From the NCBI GenBank assembly GCA_003574685.1, contig QOCQ01000002.1, forward strand, positions 1-64,000: a stretch of 64,000 nucleotides of DNA. Reading direction: 5' to 3'. Source of the DNA: Rhodospirillaceae bacterium SYSU D60007 (lineage in GTDB: Bacteria; Pseudomonadota; Alphaproteobacteria; Reyranellales; Reyranellaceae). Of the stretch, positions 35,354 through 43,897 are shown in pieces (within the stretch, counting starts at the first letter, position 1; every line of letters begins with the position of its first letter). A program made the translations under genes and the position numbers. The notes beneath the pieces were generated by a model, which was not told the DNA's origin, did not search any database, and was given only the letters and a program-made list of their open reading frames with translations.

Positions 35354-35995
35354 TCAGACGCCCAGCGATGCCAGCGTAGTGAGCTTCACACCGGCTTTCG
35401 TCATGGCGGCAGATTGTGCGGCCTTGCTGCCCTCCAGATCAATCGCGGCGCAAGCATCCGCCGCAACCGCCACGTCGAAACCGAGGCGCCGCGCGTCCAG
35501 CGCGGAATACGCCACACAGAAATCGAACGCCAGCCCGCAGCATACGAGCCGCGAGACGCCGCGCACCCGCAGCCAGCCGTCAAGCCCGGTGGTCGTTGCG
35601 TGATCATCCTCGAAGAACGCCGAATAGGAATCGACCATCGGCCGCATGCCCTTGCGCACGATGAGCGCGGCGCGGTCGGTCAGCAGCTCCTCGTGGAACG
35701 CCGCACCTGATGTGCCCTGCACGCAGTGATCGGGCCACAGGGTTTGCGCCCCGTAGGAAACCTCGATCGTTTCGAACGGCGCCTTGCCCTTGTGCACCGA
35801 CGCGAACGAACCATGCTTGCGCGGATGCCAGTCCTGGGTCAGCACGACAAGATCGGCGGCAGCGATGAGGCGGTTCACCGCCGGCAGGATCGTATCGCCG
35901 CCCGGCACTGCCAGCGCGCCCCCGGGGCAGAAATCATTCTGCACATCGATCACGAGCAGGGCTGATGATGGCCCGAGCCATGTCCTGTCGCTCAT
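35354..35995 (-). CDS. pncA: Nicotinamidase (isochorismatase-like hydrolase)
   Basis: This 213-aa protein shows the nicotinamidase active site: LLVIDVQNDFCPGGALAV with Asp17, VLTQDWHPRKHGSF with metal ligands Asp55 and His57, WPDHCVQG with His90, a Lys115 region and GLAFDFCVAYSALDA with the catalytic Cys160. It deaminates nicotinamide to nicotinic acid for NAD salvage. The ATG at 35995 lies 32 bp downstream of tadA. Length matches E. coli PncA (213). Confidence 0.92.
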   Translation of the reverse strand: MSDRTWLGPSSALLVIDVQNDFCPGGALAVPGGDTILPAVNRLIAAADLVVLTQDWHPRKHGSFASVHKGKAPFETIEVSYGAQTLWPDHCVQGTSGAAFHEELLTDRAALIVRKGMRPMVDSYSAFFEDDHATTTGLDGWLRVRGVSRLVCCGLAFDFCVAYSALDARRLGFDVAVAADACAAIDLEGSKAAQSAAMTKAGVKLTTLASLGV

Positions 35996-36027
35996 GTGCA
36001 GAACATGGGCGCCGCAACCGCGCTTGT

Positions 36028-36474
36028 CTACCGGCGGGCGCGAAAGAAGGCCTTCAGCAGCGCGGCTGCTTCCGTCTCGGCGATACCTGAATAGATCTCC
36101 GGTGCGTGATGGCAGGTGGGTTGCGCGAAGATGTGCGGTCCGTGCTCGACGCCACCGCCCTTGGGATCGCTGGCGCCGTAATAGAGCCGCCGGATGCGTG
36201 CGAAGGAGATTGCCTGCGCGCACATGGGACAAGGTTCGAGCGTAACGTAGAGATCGCAATCGACCAGGCGCGGCGCACCGCTCTTCGCGGCCGCCACGCG
36301 GATCGCCAGCAGCTCGGCATGAGCGGTGGGATCGTTGAGCGCCTCGACGCGATTGCCTTCGGAAGCGAGCAAGTTGCCATCCGGACCAACGATGACCGCA
36401 CCCACCGGCACCTCGCCCCGCGCCGCCGCCAGCCGCGCCTGCTCCAGCGCCAGGCTCATCGGCGAATCCCTCAT
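36028..36474 (-). CDS. tadA: tRNA adenosine(34) deaminase
   Basis: This 148-aa protein has the deaminase zinc motifs PTAHAELLAI with His52 and the proton-shuttle Glu54, and TLEPCPMCAQA with Cys82 and Cys85. Other marks are EVPVGAVIVGPDGNLLASEG and RIRRLYYGASDPKGGGVEH. It converts A34 to inosine in tRNA-Arg. It could in principle be another nucleoside deaminase, but the PCPMCAGA-type context and length favour TadA. An in-frame ATG at 36459 is an alternative start. Confidence 0.9.
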   Translation of the reverse strand: MRDSPMSLALEQARLAAARGEVPVGAVIVGPDGNLLASEGNRVEALNDPTAHAELLAIRVAAAKSGAPRLVDCDLYVTLEPCPMCAQAISFARIRRLYYGASDPKGGGVEHGPHIFAQPTCHHAPEIYSGIAETEAAALLKAFFRARR

Positions 36475-36563
36475 CGCCGCCCCCGATGTTGCGCATATGC
36501 AGCTTCATGGCCTTCCCCCGGTGGGGGAAACATCGTTTTTGGCCATACGCCCTTGCTCTTCTG

Positions 36564-36745
36564 CCTTCTCCCCGCGAAGGCGGGGAGAAGGTGCCCGAAG
36601 GGCGGATGAGGGGCTTCGCGGCCTCGCGTCTCGCGATACGTGCGGATGGTGGGAGTGGTGCCGCGGAGCCATGCCTGCCGCGGCGCCGCCAAGCCCCTCA
36701 TCCGGCGCTGCGCGCCACCTTCTCCCCGCCTTCGCGGGGAGAAGG
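36564..36745. repeat. Palindromic intergenic element, family 1, copy C
   Basis: The gap between tadA and queF (about 320 bp) holds this element and no gene. The left arm at 36564-36591 (CCTTCTCCCCGCGAAGGCGG onward) is paired with the right arm ending at 36745. The left inner part is GCCCGAAGGGCGGATGAGGG; the right inner part is CCCCTCATCCGGCGCTGCGC. This is the same order as copy A. A G/C-rich spacer of about 50 bp sits between the halves. Confidence 0.87.
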
Positions 36746-36798
36746 GAATTCGATGCAAGCTGCACCTCAGAATCATCAGTCGTGTGGCGCACACGGCC

Positions 36799-37257
36799 TC
36801 AGCCTCGGCCGCGGTAGGGGGCGACGCCCTGGTCGGGGAGCCACAGGCCGCGTGGCGGTTGGCCGGTCTGCCAGAAGACGTCGATCGGCATGCCGCCGCG
36901 CGGATACCAATAGCCGCCGATGCGCAGCCATTTTGGTTTGAGCGCGGTCACCAGGCGTTTGGCGATCAGCAGCGTGCAGTCCTCGTGGAAGGCGCCGTGA
37001 TTTCGGAAGCTGGCAAGGAACAGCTTCAGCGACTTGCTTTCCACCAGCTTTGTGGCTGGCACATAGTCGATGACGAGGTGCGCGAAATCGGGCTGTCCGG
37101 TCAGCGGGCACAGCGAAGTGAACTCGGGCTGGGTGAAGCGCACGAGGTAGAGCGTGCCGGGGTGCGGGTTCGGGACGGTCTCGAGAATCGCCGCGTCGGG
37201 CGTTGCGGGGATCGTCGACTTGCGGCCGAGCTGCGTGAGATGCCGGTATCGCGCCAT
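36799..37257 (-). CDS. queF: NADPH-dependent 7-cyano-7-deazaguanine reductase
   Basis: This 152-aa protein is a unimodular Que[21 protein letters not shown] with the nucleophile Cys50 and the proton donor Asp57, [17 protein letters not shown] with the ESKSLK motif at 73-78, and FHEDC. It reduces preQ0 to preQ1 for queuosine. It lies 14 bp after the rsmD-side block start and is separated from the other que genes. Confidence 0.95.
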   Translation of the reverse strand: MARYRHLTQLGRKSTIPATPDAAILETVPNPHPGTLYLVRFTQPEFTSLCPLTGQPDFAHLVIDYVPATKLVESKSLKLFLASFRNHGAFHEDCTLLIAKRLVTALKPKWLRIGGYWYPRGGMPIDVFWQTGQPPRGLWLPDQGVAPYRGRG

Positions 37258-37271
37258 CGCTGCCTCAGGGA

Positions 37272-37904
37272 TCAGGCTGCCGCCTGATAGCGCAGAAAGA
37301 CGATCCGGGCAGCCCCGTAGCGCCGCTCGTCCACGACCGCGAAGCCGGACACAGGCTCCAGCTCCTCGCGTGCCCCGACCTCGACAACACAGAGCGCGCC
37401 CGGCGCCAGCCAGCCGGTGCGCGCCAGTGCCGCAAGCGCGCGCGAACCGAGGCCGGACTTATAGGGTGGATCAAGGAACGCCAGTACACAGCCCGCACCG
37501 GCGGGCGCGGGCTGTGGCTGTGTGACGTCGGTGCGGATCACCCGCGCATTGCCTGACTCATTGAGAGTGCGCAGGTTCTCGCCGATGGCACGCACCGCCT
37601 CGGCGGAGCTGTCGAGAAAGGTCGCGTGCGCCGCCCCGCGCGAAAGCGCCTCGATGCCGAGCGCACCGCTGCCGGCAAAGGCATCGAGCACGCGCGCGCC
37701 GGGCAGCGGCGAGGTGCCGTCACCGCCCAAATCGGCGTGCATGAGAATGTTGAACAGCGATTCGCGCGCACGCGAGGCGGTGGGCCGCACTTCCAGTCCT
37801 GGCGGCACGACCAGAGGCCGCCCCCGGTGCCTGCCCGCAACAATGCGCGGCGGCACCGGCACGGACTCGCGCCGGCTGCGCGCGGGCGACGGCCGGCGGG
37901 TCAT
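37272..37904 (-). CDS. rsmD: 16S rRNA (guanine(966)-N2)-methyltransferase
   Basis: This 210-aa protein has [26 protein letters not shown], the SAM motif [20 protein letters not shown] and the catalytic [13 protein letters not shown]. This is the RsmD pattern. It methylates G966 of 16S rRNA. Its ATG overlaps the stop of the upstream pseudouridine synthase (ATGA). Confidence 0.92.
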   Translation of the reverse strand: MTRRPSPARSRRESVPVPPRIVAGRHRGRPLVVPPGLEVRPTASRARESLFNILMHADLGGDGTSPLPGARVLDAFAGSGALGIEALSRGAAHATFLDSSAEAVRAIGENLRTLNESGNARVIRTDVTQPQPAPAGAGCVLAFLDPPYKSGLGSRALAALARTGWLAPGALCVVEVGAREELEPVSGFAVVDERRYGAARIVFLRYQAAA

Positions 37905-38758
37905 CGTGCCACACCACGTGACTGCACACCGGGGCTGCCGCCGGCCTTGCGCCGGCCCTGCCGCGGAGCGCGCGGCCGGGGCCTGGCCCAGCCCGGCTTG
38001 CGGCCACTTCCGCCTTCGCCCGATACCCTGGCTACCAGCCTGGGACTGGCCTCAATGACTTCACCCGGCGGCAGGTCATCCAGCGTGAATGGGCCATAGG
38101 CGACACGAATCAGGCGGTTCACGCCCAGCCCAAGATACGCCATCACGCGCCGGACCTCCCGGTTGCGCCCTTCCGTCAGCGCCACGGCCAGCCAGACGTT
38201 GCTGCGCTGCTGGCGTTCGATATGGGCTTCGATCGCACCATAGGACACCCCGTCGATGGTGACTCCTTCCCGCAGGCGATCGAGCGCGGCCTGATCTATA
38301 TGGCCGTGCGCGCGCACCCGGTAGCGGCGTACCCAGCCGCTGGCGGGCAGTTCCAGCCGTCGTGCCAATGCCCCGTCATTGGTGAGAAGCAGCAATCCCT
38401 CGGAGTTCAGGTCGAGCCGACCTACCGATACTACCCGTGGCATTTCCCGCGGCAGCGCCTGGAACACGGTCGGGCGGCCCTCCGGATCGCGGGCTGTCAC
38501 CACCAAGCCGACGGGCTTGTGGTACAGCCACAACCTTGTCTTTTCCGGCGCGGCCACGGGCTTGCCATCCACGCGGATGTCGCTGGCGGACGTGACCAGC
38601 GTCGCGGGGCTGTCGATGCGCCGGCCGTCCACCATGATCCGGCCCTCGGCGATCCAGCGTTCCGCCTCTCGACGCGAGCACAGCCCCGCCCGCGCCAGAC
38701 GCTTGGCAATACGCTCGCCGCGGGTCGTGTCTGCCGTATGTTGGCCGGGGCGATCCAC
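37901..38758 (-). CDS. rRNA pseudouridine synthase, RsuA/RluB family
   Basis: This 285-aa protein has an N-terminal S4 domain (RIAKRLARAGLCSRREAERW, IMVDGRRIDSPAT) and the synthase core with GRLDLNSEGLLLLTNDG holding the catalytic Asp, ALTEGRNREVRRV and LGLGVNRLIRVAYGPF. The C-terminal ~45 residues are basic and low-complexity (RPRPRAPRQGRRKAGG). It modifies a uridine in rRNA, probably 23S (RluB-like). The start used is the GTG at 38758, 2 bp after the upstream stop; longer frames run into that gene. Confidence 0.87.
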   Translation of the reverse strand: MDRPGQHTADTTRGERIAKRLARAGLCSRREAERWIAEGRIMVDGRRIDSPATLVTSASDIRVDGKPVAAPEKTRLWLYHKPVGLVVTARDPEGRPTVFQALPREMPRVVSVGRLDLNSEGLLLLTNDGALARRLELPASGWVRRYRVRAHGHIDQAALDRLREGVTIDGVSYGAIEAHIERQQRSNVWLAVALTEGRNREVRRVMAYLGLGVNRLIRVAYGPFTLDDLPPGEVIEASPRLVARVSGEGGSGRKPGWARPRPRAPRQGRRKAGGSPGVQSRGVAR

Positions 38759-38760
38759 GG

Positions 38761-39474
38761 TCAGCGACGGCAGGCGGCCACGAATGCGGCAAAGATCTGG
38801 CGGTCGCCCTGGCTGATGTGAAATTCCGGATGCCACTGCACGCCCAGGCAGAACCGCCGCCCGGTCGCTTCGATGCCTTCGATCACCCCATCGTCGGCTA
38901 CGGCATTGACGATGACACCTGAAGGCTCGTCGAGCGCCGCCTGGTGATGGGCGCTGTTGACGGGCAGGCGATCGACGCCCACCAGACGGTGCAGCAGCGT
39001 GCCGCGCTTGACCGTCACCTCGTGGCCTGCCTGGTCGCGCGGATTGGCCTGCTCGTGCGCCAGCGCCTCGGGAATGGCATCGGGGATGTGCTGAATGAGC
39101 TTGCCGCCCAGAACCACATGCAGGAGCTGCTGGCCGCCGCAGATGCCCAGCATCGGCATGTCGCGTTCCATGGCGCCGCGTGTAATCGCAAACTCGAAGG
39201 CGGTGCGGCGGTCCTTGGTCACGACGGTGGCATGACGCGCACCGCCATCGTAATAAACGGGATCGACATCGAAGGCACCGCCGGTCACCAGCACGCCATC
39301 CACTGCGCCGAGGTAGTCGGCCACCTGCTCCGGCTCGTGCGGCAGCGCGACCGGCAGGCCGCCAGCCGTCACGACGGCTTCGAAGTAGTTCTGGCGCGCG
39401 GCATACCAGGGAAACCGGGAATAGCCGCCGGGTTGCTCGGCGTCGAGGGTCACGCCGATCACGGGTCTGTTCAT
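38761..39474 (-). CDS. Class I glutamine amidotransferase-like hydrolase (gamma-glutamyl-GABA hydrolase family)
   Basis: This 237-aa protein has PVIGVTLDAEQPGGYSRFPW at its start, DGVLVTGGAFDVDPVYY, the nucleophile elbow MLGICGGQQLLHVVLGG with the catalytic Cys, SAHHQAALDEP and LGVQWHPEFH with the His-Glu pair. This is the PuuD-like peptidase C26 group, which cleaves gamma-glutamyl amides. The exact substrate may differ from gamma-glutamyl-GABA. It is co-directional with, and immediately upstream of, the pseudouridine synthase. Confidence 0.88.
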   Translation of the reverse strand: MNRPVIGVTLDAEQPGGYSRFPWYAARQNYFEAVVTAGGLPVALPHEPEQVADYLGAVDGVLVTGGAFDVDPVYYDGGARHATVVTKDRRTAFEFAITRGAMERDMPMLGICGGQQLLHVVLGGKLIQHIPDAIPEALAHEQANPRDQAGHEVTVKRGTLLHRLVGVDRLPVNSAHHQAALDEPSGVIVNAVADDGVIEGIEATGRRFCLGVQWHPEFHISQGDRQIFAAFVAACRR

Positions 39475-39526
39475 GCCTTCAGCATAGTCGCCGGCATCTG
39501 CCGCCGAAAGGCCGCAGACGCCATGG

Positions 39527-39817
39527 CTACTGGCATTTGACCTCTTCCTTGAACTCGCCGTCCTTCTTCCACTCGCGTTTGACCTCGCAGCCGCCGTGCC
39601 GAAACTCCTCCTTTCCTTCGCCACGCCAGGCAGGATAGAGGCCGTCACGATAACCACGTTTGCACTCCACCTTCTTTTCGAACTTGCCGTCCTCGTCGTA
39701 CTTCCGCTCGATCTCGCAACCGCCGCTGCGGTACTTCTCTGTGCGGGAGTCAGCCACGGCCTGGGTTGCCCACCCGAAGAGCGCGATGGTGAATGCGCCG
39801 GCGACAAGGGCTTTCAT
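39527..39817 (-). CDS. Small exported protein of two cysteine-containing repeats
   Basis: This 96-aa protein has a signal peptide (residues 1-22, ending AVADS). The mature part is two copies of a 25-residue unit at 29-53 and 72-96: a (Y/F)R(S/H)GGCE start, charged middle and (K/E)V(E/K)C(K/Q) end. Each copy has two cysteines 18 residues apart (34/52 and 77/95), and the copies are 43 residues apart. The mature protein is rich in Lys and Glu. I know no function; the layout suggests two small disulfide-closed modules in the periplasm. Confidence 0.75.
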   Translation of the reverse strand: MKALVAGAFTIALFGWATQAVADSRTEKYRSGGCEIERKYDEDGKFEKKVECKRGYRDGLYPAWRGEGKEEFRHGGCEVKREWKKDGEFKEEVKCQ

Positions 39818-39948
39818 GACAGCCTCCAGCTTTCCTTGCGTAGCTTCCGGTGCAATTGTGCGATCCGGGCGGCGCAATTCGGGCAAAAACGGCGGCCTCC
39901 CGGGACACAGGCTTGTGCGGTATCGCAGCCGGCCCCACCTTGCGCCTC

Positions 39949-41142
39949 ATGACGAAGGGTGCACCCGGCGATCCGTTCGCGATCCGAGAGGAAATCCGGG
40001 CGGAAGCGCTGCGGCTGGGCTTCGACGCCGTCGGTTTCGCACCGGCCGAGGCGCCACCTGAGCAGCATGAGGCGCTGGCGGCCTATCTGCGCGCCGGCTG
40101 GCATGGCGCCATGACGTGGCTGGCGGAACGTGTCGAACAGCGCGCCGATCCCGTGCGGCTCTGGCCGGGTGCGCGGACCCTGATTGCGCTCGGGATGAAC
40201 TATGCCCCACCGCATGATCCGCTGCCGCTGCTGACCGAACGCGACCGCGCGGTGATCTCCGTCTATGCCCACGGCCGGGACTATCATCTGGTGGTGAAGT
40301 CGCGGTTGAAGGCGTTGGGGCAGTGGATGTGGCGGCGCTGGGGCCGCGACCTGAAGGTCTTCGTCGATACCGCGCCGGTCATGGAACGGCCGGCCGCGGC
40401 CCGCGCCGGCATCGGCTGGCAGGGCAAGCACACCAACCTGGTGTCGCGTAGCCACGGCTCCTGGCTCTTCCTCGGCGAGATCCTGACCGCGCTTGAGCTG
40501 CCGCCGGATGCGCCCGAGCACGATCACTGCGGCACTTGCCAGGCCTGCCTCGACATCTGCCCGACAGCCGCATTCCCCGCGCCCGGCCGCCTCGATGCCC
40601 GGCGCTGCATCTCGTATCTGACGATCGAGCATCCCGGGCCCATTCCCCGGGAGTTCCGCGCGGCCATGGGCAATCGCGTCTACGGCTGTGACGACTGCCT
40701 CGCCATCTGCCCATGGAACAAGTTCGCGCAACAGGCAAAGGAATCAGCCTTCGCACCGCGTGCGGCGCTTTCTGCACCGCGGCTGGTCGATCTCGCCAGC
40801 CTCGACGATGCCGGTTTCCGTGCGCTGTTCGCCGGCACCGCGATCAAGCGCACCGGCCGCGACCGGTTCGTGCGCAACGTGGCCATTGCGCTGGGCAATT
40901 CGGCTGACGCCGCCACGTCCCTGCCCGCGATCCGCAAGCTGCTGGATGATGCGAGCCCGCTGGTGCGCGGCGCGGCGGTCTGGGCGCTGTCGCGGTTGTC
41001 ACCCGCCGAGTTTGCGAGGGAACGCGACCAGCGTATCGACAGCGAAACCGATGCCGACGTGCGCAGCGAGTGGCTTGCCGGCACCGCTCACTCTGTCGGC
41101 GTAACGCCCTCCGGCTTTCCCACCACCACCGTGACCGCGTAA
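39949..41142 (+). CDS. queG: Epoxyqueuosine reductase
   Basis: This 397-aa protein has the QueG pattern: ALGMNYAPP, VDTAPVMERPAAARAGIGWQ, GKHTNLVSRSHGSWLFLGEI, and two ferredoxin-like 4Fe-4S motifs (CGTCQACLDICPTAAF and GCDDCLAICPWNKF), and a C-terminal HEAT-like part (DDASPLVRGAAVWALSRL). It reduces epoxyqueuosine in tRNA to queuosine with cobalamin. Its last 55 bp overlap the end of the convergent M16 gene. The ATG at 39949 gives the family N-terminus. Confidence 0.95.
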   Translation: MTKGAPGDPFAIREEIRAEALRLGFDAVGFAPAEAPPEQHEALAAYLRAGWHGAMTWLAERVEQRADPVRLWPGARTLIALGMNYAPPHDPLPLLTERDRAVISVYAHGRDYHLVVKSRLKALGQWMWRRWGRDLKVFVDTAPVMERPAAARAGIGWQGKHTNLVSRSHGSWLFLGEILTALELPPDAPEHDHCGTCQACLDICPTAAFPAPGRLDARRCISYLTIEHPGPIPREFRAAMGNRVYGCDDCLAICPWNKFAQQAKESAFAPRAALSAPRLVDLASLDDAGFRALFAGTAIKRTGRDRFVRNVAIALGNSADAATSLPAIRKLLDDASPLVRGAAVWALSRLSPAEFARERDQRIDSETDADVRSEWLAGTAHSVGVTPSGFPTTTVTA

Positions 41143-42443
41143 TCCGGGCGCAGGATGCGCTGCGCCACACGCAGGACGTCCTCCTGCGTCACGCGCTCGA
41201 TGAGCTCCTTGCGGCGCACCAGATGTTCGGGCGGCAGTCCGTCGACCTGCATCGAATGCAGGAGGCCAGCAATCGAGCCTGTCGAGTCGAGCGACAGTGC
41301 AAGAGAGCCGATCAGGTAGGTCTGCGCATTGGCCAGCTCGGTTTCCGAAACGCCCTCCTGCGCCATCAGCGCAAGCTGTTCGCGAATGATTCGTATGGAC
41401 TCCGCGACACGCTCGTTGGCCGTGGCGACCGACGCGATCAGCAGGCCGGCTTCGCGGTAGGTGGCGAGCTGGGTGTAGGCGCCGTAGGCCAGACCTCGTT
41501 TCTCGCGCACCTCGGTCATCAGGCGGCCGGCGAAACCGCCGCCCCCCAGCACGTGGTTCATGACCGCAGCGGCATACCAGTCCGGATCATCCCGCTTGAT
41601 GCCCGGCAGGGAAATCAGTGCGACGCTTTGCGGATAGTCGCGCTGGATCACCAGCGTGCGCCCCCCCGGCTGGCCGGCTTCGGGCGTCCAGGCCGGTGCC
41701 ACGGCGGGTCCGGTGCTTGCAGGCAGATCGCCGAAAGCGCGTTCAATCAGGGCGATGGCCTCCTGCGCATCGACCGCGCCCACAATCGCTACGCGCAGGC
41801 GGTCGCGCGCGAACTGCCGGCGCGCCTGCATGCGCAGGTCTTCCACGGTGACCGCTTCGACGCCGGAGATCGTGCCGTCGGACGGCCGCGCATAGGGATG
41901 CGGGCTGAACGTCGCACGCAGCAAGGTGCGCCAGGCGACCGAGTTGGCCGATTGCTCCTTGCGCCGCAGATGGCTCACGAACTGCCGCTGTACGCGCTGG
42001 ACCGCTTCGGCGTCGAAGCGCGGCTCCATCAGCGCCAGCCGCAGCAGGTCGATCGATTCGTTGCGGTACTCGCGCAGCATGCGCACCGAGCCGCTGAACC
42101 GGTCTACGGAAACACCGAAACCAAGGCGAACCGCGATTTCATCCTGCCTGGCCTTGAACGCGGCAGCGTCGTAGGGACCCGCACCCTGGTCGAGCAGAGC
42201 CGCCATCATCTGGGCCAGCCCTTCCTTGCCTTTGGGATCCTGCGCGGAACCGCCTTCGAAGGAATAGCTGATCGAGATCACGGGCGCGGTGCGATCTTCG
42301 ACCAGCCATAGCGTGATGCCGCCGGGCGATTTCAGCACCTTGATGTCAATCGCCGCGGCGGCGGTCGCAAGCAGCGGTGCCATCAGCAACAGGCCAACCG
42401 CGGCGGTCGCGAGCCGGCGCAGAAAACCAGCGGCAATGCGCAT
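41088..42443 (-). CDS. M16-family peptidase subunit without zinc motif
   Basis: This 451-aa exported protein has a signal peptide (FLRRLATAAVGLLLMAPLLA) and the M16 fold (VISISYSFEGGSAQDPKGKE, VMNHVLGGGGFAGRLMTEVREKRGLAYGAY). The position of the HxxEH zinc motif is GLAQMMAALL, so it cannot bind the catalytic zinc. It is likely the non-catalytic partner of the upstream gene, with which it shares a TGATG junction. M16 pairs of this kind are common in alphaproteobacteria. Its 3' end overlaps queG. Confidence 0.9.
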   Translation of the reverse strand: MRIAAGFLRRLATAAVGLLLMAPLLATAAAAIDIKVLKSPGGITLWLVEDRTAPVISISYSFEGGSAQDPKGKEGLAQMMAALLDQGAGPYDAAAFKARQDEIAVRLGFGVSVDRFSGSVRMLREYRNESIDLLRLALMEPRFDAEAVQRVQRQFVSHLRRKEQSANSVAWRTLLRATFSPHPYARPSDGTISGVEAVTVEDLRMQARRQFARDRLRVAIVGAVDAQEAIALIERAFGDLPASTGPAVAPAWTPEAGQPGGRTLVIQRDYPQSVALISLPGIKRDDPDWYAAAVMNHVLGGGGFAGRLMTEVREKRGLAYGAYTQLATYREAGLLIASVATANERVAESIRIIREQLALMAQEGVSETELANAQTYLIGSLALSLDSTGSIAGLLHSMQVDGLPPEHLVRRKELIERVTQEDVLRVAQRILRPDYAVTVVVGKPEGVTPTE

Positions 42444-43813
42444 CAGCCTGCCCCCTCGGGCAGCAGCAGCGAGGTCACGCACTGCTTGCTCTCCAGCACG
42501 GCGTGGGCCGCCGCCATGACCTCTTTGCGGGTTACGGCCGCAATGCGGTCCGGCCACTGATCGACATCGGCCATGGTCCCGCCGGTGGTGAGCGTCGAGC
42601 CATACATGCGCGGCCCACTCGACAACGAATCGCGAGCATAGATCGCCGCGGCCAGCAGCCGGCGCTTGGCGCGATCAATCTCGTCCTCGCTGATGCCCTC
42701 GCGCAGGGCCTGGTCGAGCAGCGCCTGCACCGCATCGGCGATTTCCGCCATTGTGCGCTGCGGCGCCAGCGATACGCCAATCCCGAAGGTGCCGAGGCCC
42801 AAAGCCTGGGGCGAGTAGCCGGCGTTCGCATCCAGCGCCAGCTTGCGATCCAGAACCAGGGTCCGATACAGCCGGCCGCTCTGGCCGCCGCCCAGCGCCT
42901 GGGCCACCACCTGCAGCGCGTACGCGTGCTGCGTCTCGCCCATGCGATAGCTCGGCGCCACGTAGTCGCGCGACCATTCTGGCTGGGCCACGCGCTTGTC
43001 GCGACGCTCCACCGTGCGCGGCAAACCGGCGCCGACCTCGGCCGAACGTCGCCGCGGCGGTACATCCTTGCGGGCAGCCGGTCCGTAGTACTTCCCGGCA
43101 AGATCGCGGACAGCCTGTGCAGTCGTGTCGCCTGCGATGATCAGCACGGCGTTGTTGGGCGCGTAATGGTGATCGTAGAACGCGCGGGCATCGGCCACGT
43201 CGAGTTTGCGGATCTCCTCGGGATAGCCGATGACGGGGATACCATAGTCCCGCCGGCCGAACAGCGCCTCGCGGGTCACCTCATCGAGCAGCGCCGACGG
43301 GCGGCTTTCGACCACCTGCCGCCGCTCTTCGAGGATGACGTCGCGCTCCGGCAACAGCTCCTTTTCGGTGATGTTCAGGTTGGTCATGCGGTCGGCCTCC
43401 ATCCGCATGACAAGCTCCAGATGATCGGCGCCAACTGTCTGGTGGTAGGCCGTGTAGTCGTAGCTTGTGAAGGCGTTGTCCTGGCCGCCCACGCGCGAGA
43501 TGATCTTGGAGAACTCGCCGGCCGGCACGCTGGGCGTGCCCTTGAACATCAGGTGTTCGAAGAAATGCGCGATGCCCGACTTGCCCGGCGGCTCGTCGGC
43601 GCTGCCTACCTTGTACCAGAGCATCTGCGTGACGATGGGCGCGCGTGCCGAGGGCAGCACGACGACAAACAGGCCGTTGTCCAGCTCGAAGGTCTCGGAT
43701 GCCGGAATCGGCGGCAGGGTCGGCATCGCGACCCGGGTCTGCGCCCGGCCCGCTACCGGTGCGACCAGCGTGGCGAGCGATCCGGCAGCAAGCAGATGGC
43801 GGCGCGAGAGCAT
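42443..43813 (-). CDS. M16-family zinc peptidase, catalytic subunit
   Basis: This 456-aa exported protein has an RR-type signal (MLSRRHLLAAGSLATLVA) and the active-site motif GIAHFFEHLMFKG with His83, Glu86 and His87, plus later ERDVILEERR with the third zinc ligand region. It would cleave peptides in the periplasm together with the zinc-less partner. A GTG three codons upstream (43822) is an alternative start. Confidence 0.92.
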   Translation of the reverse strand: MLSRRHLLAAGSLATLVAPVAGRAQTRVAMPTLPPIPASETFELDNGLFVVVLPSARAPIVTQMLWYKVGSADEPPGKSGIAHFFEHLMFKGTPSVPAGEFSKIISRVGGQDNAFTSYDYTAYHQTVGADHLELVMRMEADRMTNLNITEKELLPERDVILEERRQVVESRPSALLDEVTREALFGRRDYGIPVIGYPEEIRKLDVADARAFYDHHYAPNNAVLIIAGDTTAQAVRDLAGKYYGPAARKDVPPRRRSAEVGAGLPRTVERRDKRVAQPEWSRDYVAPSYRMGETQHAYALQVVAQALGGGQSGRLYRTLVLDRKLALDANAGYSPQALGLGTFGIGVSLAPQRTMAEIADAVQALLDQALREGISEDEIDRAKRRLLAAAIYARDSLSSGPRMYGSTLTTGGTMADVDQWPDRIAAVTRKEVMAAAHAVLESKQCVTSLLLPEGAG

Positions 43814-43897
43814 GCGGCTCACTGTATGCCGAAGCCGGCAGCGCGCATCATCACGAAGCCGTTGCCCAACGGGAGTGCACGTGCGGGCCCGTCCGCC

